From positions 33,209,803 to 33,273,802 of the forward strand of contig NC_052619.1 in the NCBI RefSeq assembly GCF_016545825.1: a stretch of 64,000 nucleotides of DNA, given 5' to 3'. This document shows, one piece after another, positions 1 to 12,614 of the stretch. Position 1 is the first letter of the stretch. Each line of letters starts with the position of its first letter. The position numbers were made by a program, and so were the translations under genes. The notes beneath the pieces were generated by a model. It searched no databases. It was not told the origin of the DNA and saw only the letters and a program-made list of their open reading frames with translations. The DNA comes from Eucalyptus grandis. Its lineage: Eukaryota; Streptophyta; Magnoliopsida; Myrtales; Myrtaceae.

Positions 1-1215
1 GTTATTTGATCACATAAACATGTTATATCAGATGCTACATCATCATTCGAAGCATTACCCTCCTCACTAACATCATCAAAATCTGTTGTATATAAATTGG
101 AATCCAAATCCACTCTAGTAATATGTGTATCATTCATGGCATTTCTTCGTATATAATTGTGCAAAACTATTGTTGCTATCACAATTTTCACTTGTTTTGT
201 ATATAGATAACTTAGCATACTCTTTAAAATCTTCCACTTCTTTTTCAATACGCCAAAAGCTCACTCAATTTATGATCGTAGTTGGGAGTGAGCACGGTTG
301 CATATTTCTTTATAACCCGTCGGTCGAGGACTTCATTGAAACTTAGGTAAATGATATCTAATTTATTTATATGGCCCCAAATAACTCGCGGAATTTGAAT
401 ATTTAGCATCAACCAAATAATATTTACCTACACAAAAAAAAAAAAATTGTAAATTTAATCAACATATAACACATACATATATTAATGCATAAAAACCATT
501 AATTAACGAACCTTTCGGAGGATGAGAAAATTGTAAATCATGTCTCCTAGTAGCTTCATAAAAGATACGAGTATCATGAGCTATTCCTTCCCAATCGACC
601 CAAATATAAGTAAATTTCATGTTAAAATTACACACGGCAATCACATTTTGTGTCGGTGTTCATTTTCGACCAATACAATGAAGCTGCTCACTTGTAGGTA
701 CCACCGCTGGAATATAAGTACTATCTATAGCTCCAATGCAATCCTAAAACAAAAACAAAAATATTATTTGATTTATATTTAATTCATATTTTCTATTGTA
801 TAATTGTAATTTACCTTAAAATGTGGAAAAAAAAATCTTGTATTATTCTTGATCTTCTTTGGAACTTTCTTAAATTGCCAATCAAATGATTGGATCAAAT
901 CTGCTCTCATTTCACATATTTTATCCAACACTAAGCTAAATAGCCTGCATATGATTTCCCTAGAATGCTGAAATCGCTCTTACGCTAACCGATTACCTAT
1001 ATTATGTCCTAAAATATGAATAAACAATCCTAACATTTCTACAAAATCAATATTTCTAGTTCCTTACAAACCATATAATGTCACTAAATCATTCATTAAA
1101 TTCCTAAATACAGTTCTATTTATTCTAAACATTTGATAAAATCTTTCAGGATTAGCATCAACGTCCATCAACTCTCTTAACCATGCATTTCCCGTATATG
1201 ACGATGTCATGCATG
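1..1215 (-). pseudogene. PIF/Harbinger transposase remnant (DDE_Tnp_4 / HARBI1-like)
   Basis: Translating the minus strand from about 1215 downward gives a recognisable Harbinger nuclease in pieces. The order is an N-terminal segment (ERFYQMFRINRTVFRNLM, about 1085-1155), the first catalytic stretch DCIGAIDSTYIPAVVP (about 695-745), FTYIWVDWEGIAHDTRIF with the second catalytic aspartate (about 560-620), and a C-terminal stretch with an AFGVLKKKWKIL segment (about 210-260) ending in the LHNYIR motif of the family. In-frame stops and frame changes, for example after the LGPYK segment near 370, show that it cannot be translated. The family cuts and pastes elements flanked by 3-bp targets. The C-terminus may run past position 1. 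Confidence 0.75.
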
Positions 1216-1599
1216 GTATTTTTTGACCATATATTATCTAATAAACACCGTAGGTATATGCAGCTGCACAAAGTTGCCAATATCATTTTTCATCTTTTTC
1301 ATAGTTTTCCTTTTAGGAGAATCATTCATAACTAATTAAAGTAACAAATAAAATTAGAATAAGAGATATAATAAATTATTTAGATCATTCATCAACAAAA
1401 AAACACTTATCATATATATATGCAAACTCCATCCAATAAAAAGAACACCAATTGGAAACGAGTTTGATAATATAGCATAAATATGTCTCGCTAACTAATA
1501 CAAATAAGTAGTACAAATATGTATTACATTACAATAACATTACACATGAAAAATATAAATAGCAAATATCCTAGTGAGCCCTACGTTGTGCAAACTTAT

Positions 1600-2545
1600 A
1601 CTTGAGCCATGTGACTTTTCATGATCACCATCCAAGTTCATAAACATTTGTCTATTATCTTTCTTTTCTGAAAAATAATTTAGTGCAATAAATTATAACT
1701 CATAGTTTTGCTTAATCTCGAGTATAGCTTTCAACGTCTCTATGAGTTCTTTATAAGGATCAAACTCTTTGGCATAGCTTTTACTTTCAATAGCTAAACA
1801 AATTCTCTCCATTTACGTTGCTAGCTTATCAGTCGTATTCAATTTTTTTTTTTTCTTTCCTTGAGATTGCCTCACCGAACTCTACGACATTCTTTTATCA
1901 CTTCGATATCGTTCACTAGTCTTTCCACCCACATCGTCCTCTATATTATCATCAATAAATCCTGCCAAACCACCAATGTTAAATTGTGTAGCCACAACAT
2001 TCTCATCAATACATACGCATTGTGCAAAATTCCATGTAATACTTCCAGTGGCAACAGTATCTCCAAACATTCGATCCAATAAAACTTGAAGATTCGGATG
2101 TATGCCTTTTATTCTAAACGCTCTAACCTTCGGATTTTCCTATTGTAATAAACCTTTTCGTGAGTTTTATAGAAAAAGATAAAATTAAAAAAATTAATAA
2201 AAGAAGGGAAAAAACCCTGAATTTTCCGCTCCCACCAATCATCACTTGCATCAATGGTATTCTTTTTTTGGATCTCATTCTAATCTAGTTTCCTTTAGGA
2301 TCAATGTCCTCCATCTTTCCAATCTTCTTTAAGATTATCCAACTTACTCTTCATTTGACCTTTATCATATTTTTGCCCCTTAGGTTCTCAAACTTCTTAA
2401 TTATAACTGTCCATCCATCATTTTAGTTGTTTGCAAGATGATTGCCATTGTTAATTTGTTCAACGCACAACCTACAAAAGGTTTCAACATCTTCAGGGCT
2501 CCAAAATGTCTTTTTCCTTTGATGAACTTGTCATCTACTAATAAA
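1600..2545 (-). pseudogene. Myb/SANT-like accessory ORF of the Harbinger element
   Basis: On the minus strand at about 2400-2520 the translation reads FWSPEDVETFCRLCVEQ, then NNGNHLANN, a stop, and DGWTVIIKKFENL. This is the Myb/SANT-like domain found in plant Harbinger ORF1 proteins and in L10-interacting MYB proteins. A second open piece at 1882-2079 (VATGSITWNFAQCV and onward) looks like the C-terminal linker and acidic region. Stop codons inside the domain show decay. In active elements this protein binds the terminal repeats and helps the transposase enter the nucleus. It lies upstream of the transposase, as expected. Confidence 0.6.
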
Positions 2546-4667
2546 TGCAACATAAATAAATGCAGGTGAGATGTGGTGTGGACTTCATACTTAGTTCACC
2601 AATTAAGTTAGCTTTCTCTCACTAATACCAACAGTCCATGACGGTTTGTGGTGTCAGTGAAAACAAATGGTATAGTTCAATCACCAAACAATAAGTAAAA
2701 CCAACACTAACAGTAAGCAACATATATGCGCAGCGTAGATATTGATCATGTGGCTACAGCACCCCGCATCAAACGAAATACGATAAAGAAATTTACTGAT
2801 AAATGTTGGTTTTAAATAAACATAAGTGAAGTGCATATATCAAAACTTTAAGTTGAAAATATGCAACAAGCATGGTGGATGATGATAAAGTGCAAACAGT
2901 CCAAACAATTTTTAATCTATCATGTTGCAAGAAGCATTGCAAAAACTTTGACTGTCAAAGATTGCTAGAAATATTAAGAAATGACTAGTTTATCAGTCCA
3001 ACTCCAACAAACTGACACATCCACCATAGCATCTTCAGAGTACTAGATTTGAGCATCACCGACAACAGACATTCCACATTTGAGGAAATATAGAAAAATG
3101 TAGGCGTGAGATGCGTGGTTATATATAATTGACATGGAACCAGCGATGCATACGCCAGAAACTAAGGATATATTTCATTGACCAAAAGCACATTCGTGAT
3201 TTCCCAACAGCTAGAGCATCTCTAACAAAGGCAACATCAATCAGAGTTTCACTTCCAGGATCACATCGACTAGATTGTCGACCTACAAGACTACCATTAT
3301 CTCTCAGAGCCACATTGAGCAATTAGCATCACGACGATCTCACGCCACACTAAAACAAACGTGATCTCCGCTCCAGCATAATAGCTCTCACATGGCATTG
3401 AAACATAAGACTCCAAGCAAACAATGAACCTAGAAACGGAATGAAACTATACGCTAACATGATTTGGCCATTTCAACGAACACATGGTGAGCAGCGAGTT
3501 GGGGAGCAAACATTGATCTGTTGGGAACTCGGGTTAAGGGAGGTTTGAACCAACACATGTAAATATAAAGAGCTGCTACATTCCCATATCACATAATGAA
3601 TGACATCAAAATAATACTTCCAAGCTAACTGAGACCCAAACTAGGGAATCGACTAATCCTAACTCGTTCATCATGCTTTCTAACCAATTGGCCTACCACA
3701 TTCTAATTCCCATGCTGTGACCTGTATCTAAACTTGGTCTAGATAACTCCCATTTACGTGATCTTCCTATATGTCCCCAAACAGGCAAAAGAAGTTCGGT
3801 TCACGATCAATGGGCTCAACAATCGCATCCTCAGAAAACAACAGATAACAAATCAATACGACCAACCGATAGAAGCCACCACTCATGTGTTGCTTTGGTT
3901 CTACCCAATTGCACGCACAAGCCCCAGTTGAGTAGAAACACAATGCACCAATCAGGCTCTAAAAGACTAGTAGCAACTCAAGCACAACTCAATACTGCAC
4001 GAACCGATTAACGATCGAAGTGAAAACTCTGTTTGACAAAATGCCTGCACTTTCAGCGCACAAAAAAGCAAGTAGCAACAAAAGGTCATGTTCAACAAAT
4101 ATGCTCGCATTTTTACTTAGCGAAAATGAAGTACGCAATTACACTTGATATCAACAAGGCCCCTCCGCTCACCACACTTCCAATCCCACAGCGACATCCC
4201 AACTAGAAATAGTAAGACGCCAGTCGCTCAAATCACCAGCCCCCAACCCAACGCCTCAGTAGCACAAACTCAACCGTGGCACGAAGCATGACACACATGG
4301 AGGGGAAGAGAGGAGAGACGAACCTGCAGAGGATGAGTACTTGAGCGAGCAAAGGAAAAGCGCAGTCAAGCGAAGAGCATAGTCGAGCGAAGAGAGTAGT
4401 CAAGCGAGAAGCGGTCGTCACGAGGGAGAGAGTGATGGAAGGGTGGGAAGAGAACAAGATCTAGGGTTTTTTTTTTTTTTCCAAAATGGGCAAAAGTGGT
4501 TTTTCAACAAAGTTTTGAGAGCAAAATAGGCAACTTACTATTTTCATTAAATGAGCCCTTCAGCATTTCCAAGGGTTGACTTTTACTTGAAAGCCCCTTG
4601 AAGAATGGTTGCCAAACACCTCAATTTGGGGTGAAAAGGCTTTGGGGCTTGAAGGGGCTTTCTAAAT

Positions 4668-4685
4668 GCCCATCCAAACGCACCC
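4668..4685 (-). repeat. Right terminal inverted repeat of the Harbinger element
   Basis: The 18 bases read GGGTGCGTTTGGATGGGC on the minus strand, the canonical G-rich start followed by TTTGG of Harbinger/Tourist termini. The following bases (gat) do not show an obvious TWA target duplication, and the partner end is outside the window, so the call rests on motif recognition plus the internal genes. Confidence 0.55.
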
Positions 4686-5692
4686 GATATGTCCTATAGG
4701 TCGAGATGCCTCGGAGGATATACCGGGATGCCTTACTAGTCTTGATGCCCTATCGTGTGATCTAGATGTCTCACGTGTCAAGATGTCCCAAGAGAGTTTA
4801 AGAGAAGAAGTAATAATGAATGTAATACATAATCATGTGTGTGCATACATTCACATGTTGTCTCATCGATGGTAACCATGTATCATAAAATATCATGCCA
4901 TCTACTTGCATTTGAACGGATGATCTCATGTAATATTGATCTCGGTCAAGAATAGATATTCCAAGTGAATAATGATGAGACACTAGGTGATAGTGGTGCA
5001 TCATAAAATAATACTCCATCCTCTTGCTCTTGAGTGAATTGATGTTTTGAGGTTAATGCCTTCCATTGGTATATCGTGTTAGTTAAGAAAGAGCGCTTTG
5101 CATTTGTGATAGATAGTTATCCTATGTGACTCTAAACTCATATTGCTTTGCATCATGTTAAGTATTAAGGCGATCTTCTACCTTAGATTTAGAGATTTCA
5201 TTTACTGGGTATTGGCTCATCTCTTATTTTTCAGTTTGTAGGGTAGTCCCCTGGACATAATTCTGGAGGAGACGAGATAATGTCAAAGACCATCAACCCC
5301 TGCATTACATGGTGGCTTCATTTTAGAATAGTACAAGAGTAGTGGTGCTAGTCAACTCGACCCTTCTCAAGACTATGTTTTTTGTTGATAATAATCACAA
5401 GTGTTTGTATAAAGAAAAAGGCATATGTTTTAATTCATGTGACTTTCTTACATGATATGTTGTGAATATCTTGTAGTACTCGCACAAGCTATTAACAAAA
5501 GGAAAATCTTATTATAAATGACACTTGTAGCATATAACATATGTGGAGTGTCATAGTATTTGATGACATGGCACTCATCGTTTGCCAAGTCAATGTTCAT
5601 TTTCCATCTAAGTAGTGGCTAAAATTGTCTCTTTACTAAAGGTAGTACTTTCATGTGCTCTTGAAAGTTTGAGCCACATTCGTCCTTAAGGT
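4686..5692. other. Intergenic, between Harbinger and copia elements
   Basis: No gene is recognised here. The sequence is moderately AT-rich without long frames. The last about 40 bases (from about 5659) resemble bases 15333-15371 beyond the copia element, suggesting a short pre-existing duplication at its insertion site. Confidence 0.5.
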
Positions 5693-5697
5693 AAAAG
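5693..5697. repeat. Target-site duplication (left copy) of the copia element
   Basis: AAAAG directly precedes the TG of the left LTR and is repeated exactly at 15316-15320, directly after the CA of the right LTR. Five-base duplications are normal for Ty1/copia integrase. Confidence 0.9.
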
Positions 5698-6635
5698 TGA
5701 TATGGCTAGTATAAGTACCTAGAGGGGGGTGAATAGGTATAAAGTGTAGTTTCTTATGATAATCGCACAATACAAGACAGATGATAGAAATGAGACAATT
5801 TTTCTTGTCAATAAACAAACAACGATCAAAATAAGACTGAGAGCAGGGAAGAGAAAATTTGAACACAAGGTTTATAGTGGTTCGGCTTATTTCAAGCCTA
5901 CATCCACTCTTTCGCACCGACAGCCCCACCGGCTGGATTCCACTATGAACAAAGAGATATTACAAGACGTTCTTCCTTGATTTCTCGGTGTAGAAGATCT
6001 ACCACACTTCCTCAAGGTATCATTAAGTATAGACTCTTTTTGCATGTACAGTTTCACTCAATATGAATCGACTAATAATCAAGGAGCTTCAGACTCTGGA
6101 ATTTCTCTATCGAGCATGCACTAGAACAACTAGAACGTCTTCCTTTTATACTCCTTTATGCCATCATACCCGTTGGCACTTACCAAAGGAATTCTTCCAA
6201 TCTTCCCGTTGGACAGAATCAATTAAGAAGATCATTCGAGCTATTAAAGGAACATGTCGATAGCCCATCAATCATGTTCGCCCATACAATCAGGATCTTG
6301 GTTTCCAAGAATAGAATCTTCCAAGAATATTTCGTCAATCATCGGATCTTCAAACGATCTTGATTTCGAATAAATAATCCGTTATATCAAATCCAGCCAA
6401 GAGATCTTCTCCAATCAATAAAGACCAAATTCTTAACCAAATACTTTAGCTCGGATCGCCTTCGTCGTTGGATTAGAAACTGTCAATGAGAATAGTCTTG
6501 AGTCTTGAGTCTTGTGTGCTGAGTCAGGTGATCCGAAAGTCTTCGACTCTAAGTACAAGGGTCTGCATGCCTTCCATACTAGACGATAAAAATGTTTTGT
6601 TGGCTTCAAAACACTCTAAAGAGATTTCTCCAACA
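5698..6635 (-). repeat. 3' LTR of the copia element (938 bp)
   Basis: It is bounded by TGATATGG on the plus-strand left and TCTCCAACA on the right, giving TG...CA ends in either reading. It aligns over its whole length with 14373-15315 with scattered substitutions and small indels (for example agaggggggt against agagggaggg near the start). Confidence 0.93.
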
Positions 6636-6648
6636 ATCTCCCATTTTT
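6636..6648 (-). other. Polypurine tract of the copia element
   Basis: The minus strand reads AAAAATGGGAGAT immediately before the TG of the 3' LTR. This is where plus-strand DNA synthesis starts during reverse transcription. It is short and carries one T in the middle, as in many copia elements. Confidence 0.7.
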
Positions 6649-6961
6649 ATGGTGACAAAACTTTCCCGTAGATTTGAACAACTTTGACCCGCAAAACATT
6701 ACTCAAGCAATATGGATATCTCATAAAGATTAATAACTCAACTAGACTCTGCATCCACAGAAAATAGGTTAGTCTTTCATGAGTAAAGCCATACAATAAC
6801 ACTTGATATAAATGCAACAGTCAATTTCAAATCCACACTCAAGTCATACTCAAAATAAATATCCAAACAAACTAAAATTAAAAACAGATTCAAAGTCAAA
6901 GTTCAATTCAAAGCTGGCAATTCTCCCCATTTTTGTCATCATTAAAAAAGGTGAGAAAGAA

Positions 6962-9146
6962 TCAAGTCTGCTTGGGAACGCGCACAAGCCGGAAATCTCC
7001 CATCGATCGTACGATGTCTTCCAGCCTCTTCAAGTCTTCCCGTAGACATGCCACCTCTACTCCTTTGGCATTTGCTTGAATTTGAAGAGCGAGGTCTTGC
7101 ATTTGATCCGACAGGGTAACAGAAGACGCTTGTCCAGCATTCTTCAGGACTTGAAGTTCACATTCCAAAGCATATTTTTGACCCTGCATTTCCAGAAGAA
7201 GATCAAGGATACGACGAAAATCTGCGGTATTGTCCGTCTGCGTGCTGGCCTTTGCTCTATCAAATGGAGTAAAGGCAGACGATGGAACTTCGGTGTAATC
7301 GCGCAGATTTGGCGTTGAGGTGTCATGTCCTTCCTCAGGCATTTGAGAAGCCTGAATATCTTCTGGATTTGCTTGCGAGCGACTCACACCTTCACTGTGA
7401 ACATGATATGGTGTAGTCCTTCCTTGCTCGCCATCTCCCCCTGTTTCTAAGGCCTCAATTGGGGAAGAGTGATGGTCATGCTCGGCATCGTCTTGATTGC
7501 CTTTCTCTCCAGCTTCATCTGCAGACTTTTCTTTGACTGCTTCTTCTTCTTCTTCAACTTCCTTCTCCTCTTCTTCTTTTTCTTTTCTTCTTTCTCCTCT
7601 CGCTTCTCTCTCGTTCATGTTCCTCTGCTTCTTTTCCTTTCTCATGTCGTTCCGTTGATTCGGATACAGAACGACTAAGTCTTTTTAATTCCAAGGCAGA
7701 GATAGTGAGTTCATCCTCTTCCTCTTCATCCTCTAAGTTTAGAGCTCTTTTCTTTTTGGATGGAGCACTCATGGGCTCCTTCCCTTTCCTTTTCGATGCA
7801 GAAGAGACTGGATGAGATTTAACTGAAGTTTTCACTTTGAACTTCTCCATTGCCTTATCAAGCTCTTTCAGACGCATTTTTGTCAGCATTTTCAAACCTA
7901 CCACCATTTTGTCGCATGGTCGAACACAAAGAGTCTATGGAGGTTCAATGTTCAAGTGTCTGAAGATCTTGGTCACAAGACCTGAGTAAGGCAACTGGCC
8001 CTTGTCCTTCATCATCGCTCTGTACATGTGGAAGAGAATGGTGTGAGGGAGAGAGAATTTCTTCCCTGAATTGATCGTGTACATCAATTTCGCCTTAGAG
8101 TTAGACACGTCTGTCTTAGATGTTGATTTTGGCCTAAGACAGTTGATCACAATTTTGTGCAGTAAGATGTTGATGGCATGCATTCTTGTGTAGGTAATTC
8201 TCCCTTCTGTACTCCTGTCTTTGACGAGTTCCAGTGTGGTACGAGCGATTGAAACCTTGATCGGTTGATATCGTCCTCTTTCAACTCCAATTATGTCTGC
8301 CAACATGTCCACATCTACCACATAGTATTGGTCTCGAACACTGAAGGATATTCTATTCGCATCTAAAAAGCTAAGATTCGAATAGAAATATGCTGTTAAT
8401 TGTGCATAGCCGTCTGTTGTGTCAGAGCAAAATTGCTCTAGTTGAAGCAGATTGAACTTCTCCTTCAAGTTCACATTGATGGCATCCAGAAAGTCAAAAT
8501 CAACGCTCTTGGGGTTTATCACCCCACGTTTCAACAATTTGAAGAACAGATCCTTATGTTCCTTCGATTTGAACAACTCCGTTCTTTTTCCCCACACTTC
8601 GCAAAGAACACCCATCCCGGGTTGGAATTCACTAAACAGTTTATCATCGTCATTCCCTTCGCCGGATTCAATCCCCTACACGAGGGTCACTTGGAATGTT
8701 CGCAAGTGCTTCCTCGGCCTTTCCTTTGGGAGCAATTCCCAAATCCTCCATCCGTCACAAAAGACATACTCATTTCCATACCCTTTGTCTTTAAGGAAAT
8801 CATCTACATAGTTCAGCGGTGTACCTATGCTTTTCAAAGCACGATAGAGCTTGTAAATAAAATAGGGTTTTTGGATTCTTACATGGTTTGCTTCCTCGAT
8901 TATTTCTTCCTGCAGTTGTTGTCCCACACCCTGTGGGGTAGATGATGGAGATTGACGTGGTTGAGAGTGAATAGGGCTCTGTCGCTGTCTTGGTAACTCT
9001 TCATCCTCGGTGAGATCGAAATGGGTAGGACCCTCCCTCATTCTCCGTGGTCCCCTGCTCGCGATTCTTGAAGACTTTCTCGTAGAGGACATCGTTTCTT
9101 GTCGTTGAAAGATTCCTTGACTCGCTTTCCCAAGAAAAGATGACAA
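6962..9146 (-). pseudogene. Envelope-like third ORF of the Sirevirus-like element (broken)
   Basis: Downstream of RNase H, four overlapping minus-strand pieces (9146-8676, 8615-7935, 7907-7554, 7645-6962) together form one long protein interrupted by frameshifts or stops. The N-terminal part is basic and serine/arginine-rich. The centre (8615-7935) has a globular domain with DQYYVVDVDMLADIIGVERG and a later LPYSGLVTKIFRHL stretch, resembling the plant domain often annotated as putative plant transposon protein (Transposase_32-like). Next come Lys/Ser-rich then Glu/Arg-rich low-complexity stretches, and the C-terminus is a predicted coiled coil (ALECELQVLKNAGQ region). A C-terminal coiled coil is known from SIRE1-type envelope-like proteins. 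No signal peptide or convincing membrane span is visible, so true envelope function is not supported. It could also be a captured host domain. Confidence 0.6.
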
Positions 9147-9640
9147 CTTTCTCGAAGATGAACACGAAGTCGAGACAGGATTGGGAGGAGAACGCCTTCT
9201 TCTTTTCTTTTTTTTTTAGGGTTTTGGAGTTAAGCGAAGAAAACAATGACTGTATATATATAACCCAGTTAAAGAAAGGACAAAACCAATCGACATAAAG
9301 GAAAGTGAACAGTCGTCCTTTTTTAAAAAACGATAACTGCCTTTGTAAATAGAGGTTATCTTTTTGAAAAGGCAAGATTCCGCTTTTCTCGGAAATTAAG
9401 GATAAATCAAATATAACTGAACGAATGATCGTGCCTTTTCGAGATTGAATATTAAAACAACTTACAGTCTATAGCCGTGAATGTCTCGAGTCCGAGAGTC
9501 TAGAGTCTCTAGACTTTGATTTCCTCAAGCTTCAAAATGTTGAGTCTGGAACGGATGATATCGAATTGATTCTTCTCCAAAGGCTTTGTGAATATATCCA
9601 CTAGTTGGCTCTTTGACTCAACAAATTGAATCGAGATTTC

Positions 9641-10904
9641 TCAATTTTGAACATGATCTCTAATGAAGTGATGTCGAATCTCTATATGCTTTGCCCTTGA
9701 GTGAAGGATTGGATTTTTAGTAAGATTGATTGCGCTGGTGTTGTCACATCTAATCTCAGTGCATGAGTCTTCAATTCCAAAGTCTTGCACCTGTTGTTTT
9801 ATCCATAGAATTTGCGAACAACAACTTCCAAGAGCTACATACTCGCTTCGTTGTAGAGAGAGCCACAAGGTGTTTTGTTTCCTTGAAAACCAAGACACCG
9901 TCATGTTCCCAAGCAATTGGCAAGTTCCCGAGGTGCTCTTTCTATCAACTCGCAACCGGCTAGATCTCATACCGAATATCCAAGAAGATTAAAGTCTCCT
10001 TCTTAGGATACCAAAGACCGATGCTTGAAGATGAAGCAACGTATTTAATAATACGTTTCGCAGACCGAGATGAGATTCTCTAGGGTCTGATTGAAACCTA
10101 GCATAGATGCAAACACTCAACAAAATGTCGTGTCTAGAGGCGTAAGATAAAGAAGTGAACCAATGATACTCCCCGTACATGCTTTTTGATCAACTTTCTT
10201 CCCTTCTTCATCTTTGTCTATCTTCAAAGAACTTGACATCGGTATGTCGGTCTTTTTGCACTTTTCTAGTCCAAACCTTTTGACAAGATCATTAGCATAT
10301 TTTTCTTGATGAATAAAAGCTCCTTCCTTCAATTGTTTTACTTGAAGTCCAAGAAAGAAGGTTAACTCTCCCATCATACTCATTTCAAACTCATCTTGCA
10401 TAGACTTAGAGAATTTCTTGCATAGACTTTCATTAGAGGATCCAAAAAATAATATCATCCACATATATTTGAACAAGTAAAAAGCTTTTGTTTTCCTTTT
10501 TGATAAATAGAGTAGTATCTACTTTACCTTTGACAAAACCATTATGTATTAAAAACTTACTTAGTCTCAGTCGTACCAAGCTCGAGGTGCTTGCTTTAAA
10601 CCATACAAGGCCTTTTTCACCAAGACTAAGTCCGCTTCTTTGGGTCTTCAAACCCCGGTGGTTGTTCCACATAAACTTCCTCATGGATAAATTCATTTAG
10701 GAAGGCACTTTTGACGTCCATTTGGAATAACCTGAAATTTTTATAACAAGCAAAAGCAAGCAATAATCGAATAGCTTCTAACCTTGCTACTGGTGCGTAA
10801 GTCTCATCATAGTCTATCCATTCTTCTTGCGTATATCCCTTGGCCACGAGTCTTGCTTTGTTTCTTACGACTTTTCCTTTCTCATTCATCTTGTTTCTGA
10901 ACAC
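9641..10904 (-). pseudogene. pol remnant: reverse transcriptase and RNase H
   Basis: The minus-strand reading gives copia reverse transcriptase in three frame-shifted blocks. 10904-10626 has [28 protein letters not shown] and [12 protein letters not shown]. 10696-10433 has the catalytic YVDDI box near 10455. 10476-10117 continues with the thumb region. RNase H is at 9970-9641, with DRKSTSGTCQLLG, SEYVALGSC and the C-terminal HIEIRHHFIRDHV. These are standard Ty1/copia family signatures. The breaks between blocks, including one just after YVDDI, make it non-functional. Confidence 0.9.
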
Positions 10905-11029
10905 CCATTTAGCTCAAATAACAGTTTTACCTTTTGGTTTAGATGTCAATTCCCAAACATCATTAATGTTGAATTGTCTGAGCTCTTCTTGCATAGCTTC
11001 AATCCAGCTTTCATCAGATAAAGCTTCTT

Positions 11030-12601
11030 CTATGCTTTTTGGTTCAATTTCAGAGATGAGAGCCACAGCACTAGACTCTTCGCGCCTTTTAGATCTAGTG
11101 CGAATTCCTTCATTAATTTCGCCAATAATGAGATCTTTGGGATGACTGGACTTATGCTTCCAGTTACTAGTTGATTTGTCTGGTTGATGATCTCTTTCTT
11201 TACTTGAATCTTCACGAACAACTTGATGCTGGTCTTCCAGAGTCTGAGATGCTTCTTGAGTTGTAAGCTTTGGAGAGTCTGGAGCAGGTTCAGACTCTTC
11301 ATGTTGAGTCCGACCGATTCATTTTGCATTGAATCTTGAAATTTGACATTCATTGATTCCTCCATTGATTGACTCTTCTTGTTATAGACTCTGTAGGCTT
11401 TGCTTGATGTAGAATATCCAATGAAGATGCCTTCATCTGATCTTTCTTCAAACTTACCAATTCAATCTTTTGCATTTTTCAATATAAAGCATTTGCAACC
11501 AAACACATGAAAGTATGAAACAATAGGCTTCTTACCTTTGAATAACTCATAAGGGGTTTTCTCTAGAATAGGTCTTAAAAAGACTCTATTTATGATATAG
11601 CACGCTGTTGAAATAGCTTCAAATTTCAAAATCGTGAAGAAATATTACTTTCAATTAAAAGAGTTCTAGCCATTTCTTGAAGAGATCTATTCTTTCTTTC
11701 CACAACTCCATTTTGCTGAGGAGTGTATGGAGAGGAGAACACATGCTTAAAGCCATTCATCACAAAATTTTGTAAAATCTTGATTTTCAAATTCACCTCC
11801 ATGATTTGTTCTTATACTTGAAATAACACATCATTTTTCATTTTGAACCTTTTTAGCAAATTTTTCAAAATACGAGAAGGTTTCGGACTTACTTGCAAGG
11901 AAATATACCCAAGTAAATCGGGAGTAATCGTCCACGATTACTAGACAATATTTCTTACCTCCAATGCTCGGGTTCCGGTTGGTCCGAAGAGATCCATATG
12001 CAGCAGCTTTGCCAGAGACATGATTAGTAGAGACATGATTTATTGGTTTAAATGAATTTCTTACCCTTTCCCAATATACATGGAGTGCATAGATCAGACT
12101 TTTGGTATGATAAATTGGGTAGACCACGAACAAGCTACTTTGATGAGATTTTGGCTAACTGCTTCATATTGATGTGACCAAGCTTTCTGTGCCACAAGCT
12201 TGCTTCGTCTTGAATTGAAATTAAGCATTGCGATTCATCCGGTTTCACATCCAAGAGATAGATATTTCCATGCCTTCGACCCATGAAAGACTGAGTAGAG
12301 TCTTTACTGGTTCCAGAACATATTCCTTCTTGAAAGAAGATCTTAAAACCAAGATCACATAGTTGGTCGATGCTAAGAAGATTGTAATTGAGTCCTTCTA
12401 CTAGGAAACATTACTTATTGTGAGATTTCCAATTTTCACAGTTCCAAATCCCACAATTCTTCCTTTGTTGTTTCCTTCAAATGAGACTTTTCCACCATTT
12501 ACTTGAACGAGCTTTATAAAGCAATTTGAGTCTCCTGTCATATGTCTTGAGTATCCACTATCCAGATACCACTTTACTTTTTTCTTGATGGAGACCTGCA
12601 T
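11030..12601 (-). pseudogene. pol remnant: protease and integrase
   Basis: At 12601-12401 the frame has WYLDSGYSRHMTGD, the copia aspartic protease active-site region (DSG), with Tyr where Cys is usual. At 12133-11831 the integrase core appears with CLVIVDDYSRFTWVYFL, containing the first catalytic Asp. The remaining core and C-terminal region are in pieces down to about 11400, and a linker (11365-11030) leads to the reverse transcriptase. Stops separate every block. The family enzyme processes the polyprotein and inserts the cDNA. Confidence 0.85.
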
Positions 12602-12614
12602 TTAAAAGAGAGTC

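Larger units (their letters stand above)
1..4685 (-). mobile_element. Decayed PIF/Harbinger-type DNA transposon, left end outside window
   Basis: Read on the minus strand, the segment carries the two genes expected of a PIF/Harbinger element: a Myb/SANT-like ORF (about 1600-2545) upstream of a DDE_Tnp_4-type transposase (about 1-1215). The right boundary is set by GCCCATCCAAACGCACCC at 4668-4685, whose reverse complement begins GGGTGCGTTTGGATG, the classic Harbinger/Tourist terminal sequence. Both genes are interrupted by stop codons, so the copy is dead. About 2 kb between the Myb ORF and the terminal repeat (2560-4667) has no recognisable coding potential and is probably 5' leader or promoter of the element. 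The left terminal repeat and target duplication lie outside the window, so the element length is unknown. Confidence 0.7.

Noticed and set aside
2560..4480. Short frames at 3119-3326 and 4233-4457
   Set aside because: They have no recognisable protein features and lie inside the non-coding part of the Harbinger element.
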